Origin: Hofstenia miamia
Taxonomy: Eukaryota; Xenacoelomorpha; Acoela; Hofsteniidae
Reading direction: 5' to 3'
Length of the DNA: 64,000 nucleotides
NCBI GenBank assembly: GCA_900660155.1
Contig: CABFPE010000247.1
Location: 835,292-899,291, forward strand
Shown here: positions 1-11,117 of the stretch, piece by piece
How the letters are laid out: the number at the start of each line of letters is the position of its first letter
Numbering within the stretch: the stretch's first letter is position 1
Notes under the pieces: model-generated
What the model was told of the DNA's origin: nothing
What the model saw: the letters and a program-made list of their open reading frames with translations, nothing else
Databases searched by the model: none
Translations under genes and position numbers: made by a program

Positions 1-115
1 GATTTCCTTGTGATCGTCACGTCGCTAATTATCTCGGATGGTTAGACATGCAATTCTTTCAAATGTGATCGATCACTTTTAAAACAATCACTAGTCTAAA
101 CGTGGCCTTAGGCAT
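1..115 (+). repeat. MITE-like repeat family, copy A (partial)
   Basis: The sequence GTTAGACATGCAATTC with flanking ATGTGATCGATCAC and AGTCTAAACGTGGCC matches two other places in the window: 13855-13995 (opposite orientation) and about 59195-59290. The shared core is a short non-coding block with TCTAAAC/GTTTAGA near its ends, which fits a small non-autonomous DNA transposon. This copy runs off the left edge. Confidence 0.55.
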
Positions 116-157
116 CTAACATACCTAGGAAGCGTCGAATTTCGCCTAATTCTATAT

Positions 158-528
158 ATAAGGATCCTCGATTTTATCACGCCAACTTCTAATCAGGTTG
201 AGAGACTGTTCAGCAAAGCTGGTTATGCTCTATCTGATTACCAAATCGTTTATTACCCCTCAACTTAGAGATCCAAATTTCGTTACCCTAACAAGCACAT
301 GCGGAGTAAAATGACTTCAGGAAATAATCTCAAATAACAATAATAGTTGATATTTCTAATTTGAATATCTTTCAATTGATATATTTTATTTTGAATATTT
401 TTAATCAGAAGTAGATTAATCGACGATTAATCGCGATTATTAATCTCCTGGCAGCAGCGATTACGATTAATCTATCGCCAAATTTTTTTTTCATACGATT
501 AATCGCGATTAAAATCTAACGATCCCTG
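158..528 (+). mobile_element. hAT transposon 3' remnant
   Basis: A short open stretch at about 158-269 encodes the signature of the hAT C-terminal dimerisation domain (TPTSNQVERLFSKAGYALSD), the part of hAT transposases with the xSxxERxFSxxG pattern, and then stops. It is followed by AT-rich sequence with repeated GATTAATCG motifs and ends in ...CGATCCCTG at 528, whose reverse complement (CAGGGATCG) is a usual hAT terminus. The N-terminal and catalytic parts are absent, so this is the 3' end of an old copy. It lies in the large intron or downstream region of the GANAB gene. The family call is firm; the outer boundary is approximate. Confidence 0.7.
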
Positions 529-1642
529 CCTGTAATATCACATTAATCTACAATTTAAATGTCAATTTACTAGTAACCTGCTAAACTACTCTGATGTCCT
601 ACATTGCCCATAATTATTGGGAGATGTCTATTAATTAATGTTGTTTGCTTGGCTGCCACTACGTAGTGACCCTGACACTCGACCTCACCAGTCACTTGAA
701 GTGTTATTACTACTAACCCCTTGTAACCTGCCGCGGAAAGCTCAAATTAAGTTACTAGTAACTCACTATTAAGGATATTTACTAGTAAATAACCTGCCAA
801 CACTAGAAGAGCTGTACCAGTAAACGAAAAATCTGGTTTAAGAGTCATTCAATATTAAATTAAGCGATTTCGCGTTTTTTAAATTATAATTTCTAGCATA
901 TTTGTTGATTGTTGAAATAAATGTTTTTGATAAGAATGTGTTCGGACAAAGCGCAAGTGTACGTGTATTTTCTGTACAAAGAGCAAAGCTGCGGAGCATG
1001 CTAGCTTTTTTTCGAACTGATCAGGAAAAGAAACGCGAATTTTTAGAGACAGGATAAAACATATAAATTCCCTGCAGTTTTACATTTATAATATCCAGGA
1101 TGCTTTTTCAATCGTCCCACGTGAAAAAATCGTAGCAACAAGGGAGATAATCATCAGAAGCTAGCGTTTTATCCAACCCTCAAAACTGCAAGCGTGGAGG
1201 ACGTGCGCAACGTGCAGAGTGAAATGAGTGTGTGAATGATGTTCAGCAATAAAGTCCGACGGAAGTTTCGTAGCGACAGTTTCGTTTTTTTGAAAGTTTT
1301 ATTTGAAAGTTAATAAGGTGCACAAAGCGCAAGTGTGCATGGGAATTGTACAGAGCGCAAGCTAGCGTGTTCTTAAAATGTACAAAGCGCAAAAATGAGT
1401 GAGCTAGAGTGCAAAAAGTTCTGTCGCCCAACAAAAGTTTAATCAGTTACGTGAAAAAAATGCGGAAAGTTTTAAGTTGTACAAACCGGGAGAAATATGT
1501 ATATATTTAAGAACTATTAGCAAAAATCATCCTACCTCACAATTTAACGACATTGATCATTTAGAAATCAACACTATACTTATAACTAGGATTAATATAT
1601 TTTCAACTAATAAAATTACGATTAGTGTTCAAATATATTTAC
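529..1642. other. Non-coding, inside the GANAB intron; degenerate GCGCAAG repeats
   Basis: No further GANAB exon is recognisable between the donor at 1642/1641 and the window edge, so this is probably part of a long intron. It holds about five scattered copies of a motif like TGTACAAAGCGCAAGTGTGC (near 945, 975, 1318, 1350 and 1379), a degenerate short repeat of unknown origin. I see no gene in it. Confidence 0.5.
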
Positions 1643-3363
1643 CGGGGGAAGAGGAGGAAAGCCTACAAGCTTAGAAAATTCGTGATTGATTTGCTTAGTT
1701 GTGGGACCCAGTAAAAAGAATGCATCTATTATACCAGACTTTGAGATCCAATGACTACTGACATACTTCCTTTCATCAGATGCGGTTACATAATCGGCAA
1801 TTTTACTGAAAACTGGCTTGTCAACTGATTTTTCAATGTCTATCCAAGTTTCAGCAGCATTCAACCAAAAAAATCCCAAACTTCGTTTTTCACTATGTGC
1901 CATTATGAAAGGAATAGAGCCGTATAATGCCATAGGATTCCATACTTCATATTCAAAAACATCTAGATTGTACAATCGATAGGGCTCAGAACCTCTAAAT
2001 ATAAATTAAACAATACGTAAAATATGATGAGTGAGCACTCACTTTGTCGATTTTAAATCAAATGAATCGGCATGTTCGGGAATACCGTATACATGTTCGA
2101 AATCACAAAATTTAATATCTACCCCAACCGACGAACCTAAAATATTCAATGAATGAAGAAAACAGTAAAAATTTTTACCAAAAATAATACTAGCTTGAGG
2201 ATAACATTAATTGAATTAATACAAATTGAATTTACCGGTATGCTCATTAGTCGGCTTCTTTTTAACACCTTCCGACATTCCAACAGCATCTAAAGGGGAG
2301 GCAACTCCTTTATCTGTATCGTCTACCTAAATTAGATTGAAAACTAAAAATTATTAACATGCTAATAATTATAATCTTTAAAAATAACTACCGGCGCTTC
2401 GTCTTGATCATCGTTTTGCTCATGGGGAGCTGTATCTTCTGCATCTTCGTTATCTTCATCGAGGTCTTCAGCAGGCGCTCTAAAAAATTTATTTATGAGT
2501 AATTAACTGACAAACGCTGCATTCTGTACAATAAATTTTAAAATCTTACTCCATTTTCTTTACATAATGCTCAAACTTTAGACGCCCAAAGTCATTGAAT
2601 TGTGCGAGCAGTACTCCTGCTTGAAATAACGATACAGAAAATGGTGATTTTGTAACAATAATCTGATGTTCACCTTCAAACTTGTATATTGCACTTTCTT
2701 TGTTATCTGAAACCTGCTTCAAACTAAAATATATGAATGATTGTTTGAAAAACGTGTAAATGCGTATTACTATCAGAACATATACGAAATTTATCAATAG
2801 TACAATATACCTAACTGGCTCTGGTAATTGTTGAATAATGTTAGGCACTTCAAATCTCGAACGAATTGGATCAATTTCATTGATTTTAAATCGGATCATC
2901 GGCCCTGATAAAGCAAACAAATCAAATTTGAGGGGTACACCACTCAAAACATTCTTTATGTTAATGACGACATGTCCGTGTGAAAGATCAATCGTATCAA
3001 TATTTTCAACGACGTAAACATTTTCCTGAGATTCTCGATGTCTACTAAATTAAATACACGTTTTAGATTAAGCAAAACCATTATCAAAATTTGCAATGGT
3101 AATTAAAATTCAAGTATCTGCAAATATACAATATATATATATTAATTCATATCTGATTGATCACTCAAGAAAAATAATTGCTGTAGCTTACGTAAAGGTG
3201 AATATTGTAATTCTACATGTGCAAAGGTTTATAAAAATATTCATAGAAAATGAACTTGCCTGCAAAATGAAGACTTCTGACAAGTATTAAAATTATTCCT
3301 ATCTACTGTCATTGCTAATGAAAGCGAAATTAATAAGATGATCGCACACTTCAGTCTTGGCAT
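1643..3363 (-). CDS. GANAB: Neutral alpha-glucosidase AB (ER glucosidase II alpha subunit), 5' seven exons
   Basis: Glycoside hydrolase family 31 enzyme that trims the two inner alpha-1,3-linked glucoses from N-glycans in the ER lumen. Seven exons fit in consistent phase: 3260-3363, 2811-3044, 2550-2723, 2392-2479, 2236-2326, 2043-2136 and 1643-1994, 1137 nt or 379 codons. The ATG at 3363 opens a signal peptide (MPRLKCAIILLISLSLAMT), then the family's Cys-rich start (TCQKSSFC). An acidic linker follows (exons 4-5), then EHVYGIPEHAD and RLYNLDVFEYE, NPMALYGSIPF and FWLNAAETW, all highly conserved in GANAB. The last exon ends at LPP, just before the (beta/alpha)8 barrel, so the catalytic residues lie outside the window. 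Intron 1 uses a GC donor (AG|GCAAGT); exon 2 has a TAGTAG tandem acceptor. Identification is very secure; the exact exon 2 start (3044 or 3041) is open. Confidence 0.95.
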
Positions 3364-3899
3364 CTAAAACAAGCCAACAATTTAGACAAATCACTTAAGA
3401 ACCATAAAATTAAATTCATACTATATGGAAAGTCAAATCGTTGTATCGTTAAAATAATTATTTCATCAAAGACTATATCGGAAACTTTCACTTCGTTCAT
3501 TTCCATTAAACAAAATGCCACGAGTAAATGTTAATATTATGTTGACCATATATGGTATAATATGAAATAGATGTAAAATAGTACCGACTAGAATTTGCCA
3601 CAAAAATCGTCATATTCTATTTTGCAATTTGGTTGAGAAAGCTGTTCACAGCTTATACAATTTATGTTACTAATTATATTTCCCGTAAGAGTTAGTATCT
3701 AATTTTTTACGGAATTCTTTATTAAATTTGGAGTTTGTCATATTGCAGTGTTTATGACACTAAGCCTTTTAGCAATAGCAGCTGTAACCCAACTGTGACC
3801 GTTGCTTGTCATGTGTATGTATATGTTAGAACGGTTTTGGTCAATATTTTCCAAAACCCAAAATTTCGAAAAGTACAACTGCTCTACTAATTATAGATA
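3364..3899. other. Upstream region of GANAB, no gene seen
   Basis: This stretch lies 5' of the GANAB start codon. TTTTAG immediately precedes the ATG on the minus strand, so an acceptor there and a 5' UTR exon further out are possible. No open frame or clear core promoter motif can be supported. Confidence 0.4.
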
Positions 3900-6800
3900 G
3901 CACTATGAAGATTAAATGCTCTGATTAAGTTAGTCTATGTGCGTTTTAATGTCCGATGAAAAATTGTGCTTGTCAATGAAAGCTATTCTCTTGACTGCCA
4001 AAGAATTTCACAGTTCTTTGAAAGAAAGCTTTATCACATGCGGGTTTCGTGGACATCCATTTGGTCTCAGGTCAAAATCAGTCTCTGTACGCCGTAATAA
4101 AAACGATTTCACCCGCAACTTAACAGAATCGATAGATGAGTTAAAAATATTGATGGGTTGCTGAGAATTGATGTAATTAATAGACCGAACATCCCCATTA
4201 AAAAATCCTTCTTTGCATTTCCATTTAGAGCGACGCTTCGAGATAAAGAGAGGGCGGTTTCCAGGACGCGGATAATTCTGTGGATGTAACTCAAAATCCC
4301 AAATATTAATGTCACCATGGCCTTTCAAAAACCTTGTAAAAAAACAAATATGGTTTAAAATAAGGAGATAAGAAATGGGTAAAATTAACACTTCCAGGTA
4401 AAATCCAAAGGAGAAAATAGTCATTGAGCCATACGTCAATATAGAAAGAATACATGAATGGTAAATAGCCAACTTCGATCTTACAGGAGTGTTGAAAGGA
4501 AAGTTGCGTTTAATGGAATGAAGAGTGCGAGTACACTTACTAATGCAAAGATTAATGTTCTGTGACCATGATAAATCGCTAGTGAAGACAACACCGAAGT
4601 TTTTGATGGAATTAGCAGTAGTAATAGGACATTTGTTCAAGATGAAAGTAGTTTCATTGCCGAAGTAGCAAATATACTTTAATTTATCCAAATTAAAGAG
4701 GAGGTGATTTTCTTTGTAACAGATCGCGAGCCTTGATATGTCATTTTGAATGCAAACACTTCTTGAGGAACCGGCTTTGAGATCATCAGCAAATAAGTGC
4801 GCATGGGCAGATAACTGCGATTCAGATGTGTCGTCGATAAACAATAAGAATAGCAAAGGCCCCTGACACTACCCTGAGGAACGCCACTGGTGACATAAAT
4901 GGCAGAAGACAAAAGGTTATCAAGCTTCACAAACTGAGACCTGCCAGATAAGTAAGAAGAGAATAGGACAATAAAATCCTCATGAAAAACATATTTTCGG
5001 AGTTTACGAGTAAGAATGCCGTGATCAACAGTATCAAAGGCTTACGAAAATCGAAGTACACACCATCATATGGAGTAGAGTTATCTAGAGACTCGTAAAG
5101 TTTGTCGCAATGTAAAAGAAGTTGAGTGATTATTCTGCGATTTCTCATAAAACCATGCTGTATCTTAGAAATATGATCTCGAACACGAGGATAGATGAAA
5201 TTGAAGACAATGTGCTCAAATAAGATGGAGAGCCTGGGCAACAAACTGATAGGGCGGTAGTTAGAGACAATAGAGCGACTCCCGTTCTTGAGCATAGGAA
5301 CTACATGAGCACTAGGGGTGTGAATAATTTGTAACCGAAAATTAGCATGGGATTTTAAAATGAATTTTTACATATTATAAGCGAAAATAATAATAAAAAT
5401 GAAAAATCTCCCAAAAAGTTCACGCTTTAATCCAAAAGCATAAAAATGTTCTCCCATTTAAACATAATTTAATCGTGAACGCAACAACTCAGACTTTAAC
5501 GTTTATTTTATATTTATTAACAAAAATTTTATGGTTAATGTGCGCTTATTTTTACAAAATGATTTAATATCCTGTAAAATTTTGATTGCTCGTTCTGCAC
5601 ACTGGTTGTATCGTTCAAAATCTATTGCACCAAAACTTATTAATTCTTGCACAAGACATAGGGTATTTTGCAGAGTCAGCATTTCTTTTAAACCAACAAA
5701 CTTTATTGGCGAAAACCATGCCTCACTCCAAGTACCACAAATGTAGTGTGCAAATTCAGCATACATTTGTCGACATTCGGCATCTAAAATAAAAGCAAGT
5801 AATAAGAACATTGCTCTGGAATTCCAGCGTGCATTGCATATATTTGGTAGTGTTTAAAAATGAATTGTAGGAAACTTATTTTTTTTGAAGTAGTATCTTA
5901 CAGCCAATACGAAGTGATATAAAAAGCGCATATCATCTTGCCAAACAGCATTTTCAAAATCCATACCTTCTCCAGAATTATCAAAATCTAATTGGAGTTG
6001 ATCATAATTTTTTCAACGTTTTAGAAATCCATAGCATATATTCAGGCTGCTAGTACTACCACCAAAATAGTAGTCCATGCAGTGCCTCAATGCAAGGTCG
6101 AGTATATGATGCTGACATCCAATAAATGGAGGCTTCTTAATTTTCATGCTTTCAATTTTTCTGAATTTTTGTAACAACTCCTTTAGATTTGCCTGTGTTA
6201 ATATTTGTTGTATCAGATATAATTGAATTCCATAAATCATGCTCCTCAAGGGTTGTAGATATGGCATCAACAAATTTCTGGTTTTCTTATGTTAAAAATT
6301 TGCTCAAGACCATCAATTCTTTTACCATCAAAATGTAATGCCCATTTTAAATTGCTCTTGAGATGACGGCTTTTTGTATACCAGTACGACTTGGAGTTGC
6401 AATATTAATTCCTTCATCACTTAAGACTTTGCATACCTTAGCAGATTTTTTTATACTTAATCTCGACTTGGCAATGGGAGTGACTGCAGCACTTGTGCTT
6501 TGTTTTATTTTTTTTCCCCAGTGAATCGTGATGGTGGAGTATACAGAGAATCGTTATCACTACTTTCATTACTGACCTTAGATAGCAAGAATTCATGTCT
6601 TTCCATAGTGACATCTTCTTCAAAAGCATTTTCAGGGCCTCTACATTTTGCTTTCATAGCTTTAATTTCACAAATTTTATTAGGATGTAATCGGACGTTT
6701 TTGAAATAACATAGCCTACCTTTGCTACAGTTTCTTTTTGCAAAAAATGCCATTTTTTGTCCTCAGAGCTCTTCCAGAATCTATCGGCTTTAGTTATATC

Positions 6801-8985
6801 AAATAGTAACTTATGAAAATCTAGTGTTTTAATCGTTTTTATATGAGATTTTGTTCGTTCACCAAACTTTGCACTTTTCTAGGAATTGACAATTCATTAA
6901 TCATAGGAAAATTGACAATTCATTAATCATAGGAAAATCAAATTTTTCCGTAGTTTTATAAGCTCTTGTACAATTAATTTAATGAGTTCCTTTATCATTT
7001 TTGCTTCAGAAGCAAGTGTTTGCTGTTGTGTTGGAAGCCTAGACAACTCATCTAGAGACTTTTGAAGACTATTTTTTCTACTATTTTTTGACATTTCAAA
7101 GTGTGTCAGGTTATTTTTCCGAATTCCTTTTGATCTTCCTGCACTGCGCGAATTTTTAGACATAAATACAATCACTAAAAACGATTATTACATTAGAAAT
7201 AATAAATAACCTTTGGTAAATAAATGAAATATATGAAGTTGTAAATGTTCACAGTAACTCATGTAAAACGTAGGTCTGGTAGAACACGCAGATTGTGACT
7301 GCGTTAACCTGTTATCTGTGGAAGGGATTATAAAACAACCGGATGTGCAATTGGCATGAAAAGCATTTTAATTGCAGTTACTTTCTCGTTATGCCAATTA
7401 ACTTTTTACCTGCACAAACACATCACTACTTTAGCTTGTACGTATTTTAATTAAATTAAAAAATAATCAATTTGCACTGTATGTATAATTTGAATGCCAA
7501 ATAACAATTTAAACAAGTTTATATACATACAAAGATAACTATCATTGATTTAATGTGAAATCATGACATGTATTCATTCTGTAAATCGTTTTTTAAAAGA
7601 AAGCTTGATGTTTTTTTCTAAATACCATAACTATTCTATTTTGTGAAGTAAATGCAAAAAACCTCAAACTAAAATCCCTTGCTGATTGTAAAAAAATGAA
7701 AAAATTGAAATAGTCACACCCCTAATGAGCACACTTCCAAATATTTGGCCAGGACTTGTGAACGATAATTTGATGAAACAATGAATAAACAGGAAGACTG
7801 AGCAGAGGAGCACAAATGCTGAAAATAAAAAGAGGAAGACCGTCGGAGGTGTATTTCCCACTGAGACTGAGTTGGCGAAGTTCTACTTCAATATTTGTTA
7901 CAGAAAGCGGGACGTTTCGCAAACAGATACAGGGATCAGCATCAACATGATTACTAGCAGAAACGGTAATAACAGTGCTGGTTACAAACACCGACCCAAA
8001 GTACTCTTTAAATAGGGTGGCTTTAGCAATAAGCGTAGATGCAACTTTAAGACCCAGTGAATTGTGTTAGGAATAAACGAGGAGTTGCCGAGGGAGTGCA
8101 GGAAAGAGAAACAGCCTGTGGCAGAATACGAAGAAAACGAATTGATAAATACCAGCTTATCAAGTTCACAAGATTCCTCTAGATTGTGTTAAAGGTTTTC
8201 AAACTTCAAATTTTTTGAGCTATCGAATGGATGCTTAGATAGCTGTCGCTTAAGTGTTTGAGGTTGCTTATATAAGTGAAGTGAGTGGGAGGTTGTTAAA
8301 AGACAACCGAGAACTGGCCATGGCTGGTTTCAATAACTTCCTGAGTGGGTAAATCAATGCAGATGTTAACAAAGAAATGATCGGACATCACCACTTCCTC
8401 CGTTTCATAGCTGTTGTAATCATCGTTGGAAGTAAAGCAAAGATCGAGAATATTACCATGCTTATGCGTCGCAGCAATCTGAATGAGGCTGAGATACGAG
8501 AAAACTTCAATGACTTCTTCGGTGTAAGTAGAATAAGAGGATGGATATCAGGAATGTTGAAATTGCCCACGACAAACTGGAACTGGCCGTTTTGAAGAAT
8601 CTGGCTATCAGTGCAGAAATTTGTGAACGAATTAAATGCAGAAGTAATTACAGATGATATTGTCTGGAATGGGTAAACAATATGGCGAATTTGCAGGAGG
8701 TTGTAAAAACAGCAGATAAGAATAGATTGTGAACTAGAGAAAAGAATACAATAGCAGCAAAAATCATTCTCAACAGGAGAGCAGACAATGTAACCCAAAG
8801 CAACGTCTATACGAATGGCAATGAGTGTACCGCCACGTAAACCAACATGGTCTGTACGGCAGATAATGCAGTAATAGGATTGGACAAAAACTTCGGCGTT
8901 CACTACAGAACTATCAAGCCAGGTCTCGGTGAGAGCAACAATGCCATATTGAAGAGTAGAAAGAATAGTGCAAAGTGAAATTCTC
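3900..8985 (-). mobile_element. Non-LTR retrotransposon (LINE, CR1/Jockey-like), interrupted by a hAT element
   Basis: Read on the minus strand, 8980-8400 encodes an AP-type endonuclease region (IVALTETWLDSS and a later VVGNFNIPD motif), then the endonuclease-RT linker (8000-7733). After the inserted element comes the reverse transcriptase (NYRPISLLP near 5250, GVPQGS near 4880, HLFADDLK near 4780 with the catalytic DD pair). The C-terminal part ends at 4008. The two halves join exactly at the target duplication of the inserted hAT (7725-7732 / 5305-5312), giving WKCAH-VVPML-KNGSR in one frame. Elsewhere the frame shifts at least once and the 5' end stops near 8985, so the copy is dead and probably 5'-truncated. 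CR1/Jockey is inferred from motifs, not a tree. Confidence 0.88.
5313..7724 (-). mobile_element. hAT DNA transposon inserted in the LINE
   Basis: The ends are inverted: TAGGGGTGTGAATAAT at 5313 and its complement (GTCACACCCCTA) ending at 7724. They are flanked by a perfect 8-bp duplication ATGAGCAC at 5305-5312 and 7725-7732, which fits the hAT target pattern nTnnnnAn. The 2412-bp element carries decayed minus-strand coding sequence: a basic N-terminal piece (7175-6927), a middle piece (6753-6505), a piece with CQHHILDLALRH (near 6110) and a C-terminal piece (5811-5503). The transposase frame is broken several times, so it is not autonomous. The clean duplication shows it entered a LINE already in place. 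Confidence 0.9.
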
Positions 8986-9800
8986 TTTGCTAGTTTAACA
9001 ATTTCATTAACTAAAAATTTAACGAAAATTCACAATTTACATTTTTCGAAATTTTTGGATTTCGTAATTTTTAGACGACACCTGTTAGAACGGTGTCATC
9101 TAAAAATTTCGAAAAATTCCTTTTGTGATTTTTCCGCTAATAAAATTGAAAGTTTTCAATTATGGGGAGTGTTAAGTCTAAGATTTAATGTTATGATGTC
9201 CTTAAAATTTTTGTATTTAAATTTTTTTGTTGAAGCTAGTAAACAATATATTATCTAATTTATTAATTTCATTTATAGTTAACATTCTTCCAAAACTGCA
9301 AATTGTATTTAATCATAATTTTACGTATAAACATATAATCTTAAAATTTTGGCGCTTAGAAAATATTAGCCAAAATTAATTTTTAAAATCAACAATTGTT
9401 GATTTCACAACAATTGTACCTAATTGTTCAGTAATGAGTACAATTTTATGAAAATTATATCAATTCAGTTATATTCAATTATTTTGTTGATTTATTTCAA
9501 ATTCTCTAATTGCTCACAATTTAAATAAATTTCAATAGCTATTAATGTAATCTAAGAAAAGTTAATATAGCACAAAATCATATAGCAATTTTGAAATGAA
9601 ATTAAAATGAAAAATGAAAAATATTAATTGTAATCTATTGCGATACATCGCCGTATTCATACATTAACAAAAGATGAAATCATTCCATATCGTACTGCCA
9701 TTGCCTGGATACTATCGAGGTGTTTAGCTGCATCCATTAAAAATTAATCACATTACACCAATTCAAAATTCTGTTGATTATAATATCCCCCAGCAATTAA
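8986..9800. other. AT-rich non-coding stretch with a hairpin
   Basis: No gene is seen. An inverted repeat with about 22-base arms (two mismatches) and a loop of roughly 9 bases lies at about 9060-9112 (TTTTTAGACGACACC ... GGTGTCATCTAAAAA). The rest is simple AT-rich sequence. Confidence 0.5.
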
Positions 9801-9805
9801 TGATT

Positions 9806-10085
9806 TTACTGCATACTGTGTCCTCTAAGGGACACATTGATTAATAACACATAAATACGAATCTTCTTGATCCAATTTTTCAAGAAACTCATTATACATT
9901 TGTAAATATATGGGCTGTCGCTTGGAGTTAAAATTAACAGTTTATCAATAATTGTGTAGTGGCAAACTGCGTCAAATGAATATAAGTGATAGTATTCAAA
10001 AACTTCTTCGTACATGTTTCTAATATTGTTCAGTATTCGAACAAAAGCACCAGACGTTGATCAGTTATTCCAAAATACAAACTGG
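9806..10085 (-). pseudogene. Possible piggyBac-type transposase remnant
   Basis: A 69-codon open stretch (10015-9806), extended upstream past one stop, reads FEYYHLYSFDAVCHYTIIDK, then SPYIYKCIMSFLKN and IKKIRIYVL. This resembles the central piggyBac DDE region, where TIDExL is followed by GRCPFxxYxPxKPxKYGIKI. The spacing fits within a few residues, but the GRC motif and second acidic residues are not preserved. I see no TTAA-flanked inverted ends. Best treated as an old fragment; it could also be chance. Confidence 0.3.
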
Positions 10086-10309
10086 TTATGATTAATCCAC
10101 CAATTGTAATTATTAGGGCCACCGGAAACATGACTTGAAAAAAATATGACCTTGTTTTTATGACAAAATATGCCGGAGTTTAGTTAAATATGCACTAAAT
10201 ATTACCATTCATTTTTCAAAGTGGTCGATTTAGGAAACGTTTTTCTATTATTGAGAACAAAATATTAAAAAATACATAAACTCTTGCATAATAAAAAGTC
10301 AATTTTTAA

Positions 10310-10500
10310 AGCAACTACTTCACCAAATTATAATAACAGCACATAAGTTTCCATATATTATTGTGGTTAAGATTTCTGTCATAGGCTAAGATTTTTCTTA
10401 ACATAGAGAAACATCTCTCAACTGCAGCCGATATTTCTTTATTTGACCTACTTGTCTGCGTGATAGGTCTTCAAAGGAGATTCTGATAAACCTCTGATAA
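10310..10500 (-). mobile_element. hAT transposase C-terminal remnant
   Basis: On the minus strand an open stretch ending near 10310 reads SNKEISAAVERCFSMLRKIL and continues AYDRNLNHNNIW, a clear hAT dimerisation signature (ERxFSxxK...R...). A diverged relative lies at about 20450-20620 inside the element at 20280-23796. No ends or target duplication are visible here. Confidence 0.6.
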
Positions 10501-10899
10501 TAATTCGTCCTTTGCTTGTTGCATCGAAAGTGCTAACTCATTCTTTTTGATATTGATCAGGAAAGTATTGTGTTGAAAGTCTCAACCGCTTGCTCTAAGC
10601 GTAATACTTTATTCTCAATATTAGTAACAGACATTTACATTTTTGAAGCTTTCAGTTATTGACAATCGTGAGTAACAGTTGATTAACCTTAGTTACTAAA
10701 CTATTAAGAAAAGGCTGTTTACCACGGAGGGGTCTAAATTATAACTAGGATTTTAAATATCTCAGCTTATTTAAGAGTTTCAAAATTAACGCAACAAATT
10801 TACAAGCACTTCAGTAATAGCTAACATATATTTGCTGATAATGGAGTGTAGCTTCGATGGGGATTAAATTAAAAAATAGACCTACCTTTACAGATTTTT

Positions 10900-11085
10900 A
10901 AGAACAAAGATTCTATCGAAAAAATGCTAGTTTCCTCAGCTGTCTATAAATATAATTGTGACGAATGCAATATTTCTTACATCGGGGAAACTAAGCGCCA
11001 TTTTGTAACTAGGATAAATGAACATCTATGAGGCCATCAAATTTCAGAGATACATACGCATCAACATCAACGTTGCTTAAATTTA
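10900..11085 (+). mobile_element. Penelope-like element remnant (GIY-YIG endonuclease part)
   Basis: The plus strand reads SAVYKYNCDECNISYIGETK followed by RHFVTRINEHL, matching the GIY-YIG endonuclease that ends Penelope-like retroelement proteins (VYK-C-C---YIGET-R-L--RI-EH). No reverse transcriptase is attached, so it is a 3' piece. It ends about 35 bp before the start codon of the LysM gene, so it now occupies that gene's 5' flank or 5' UTR. Confidence 0.7.
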
Positions 11086-11117
11086 AATCATCTTGTGTTT
11101 AGGAATGTATTGTTTAA

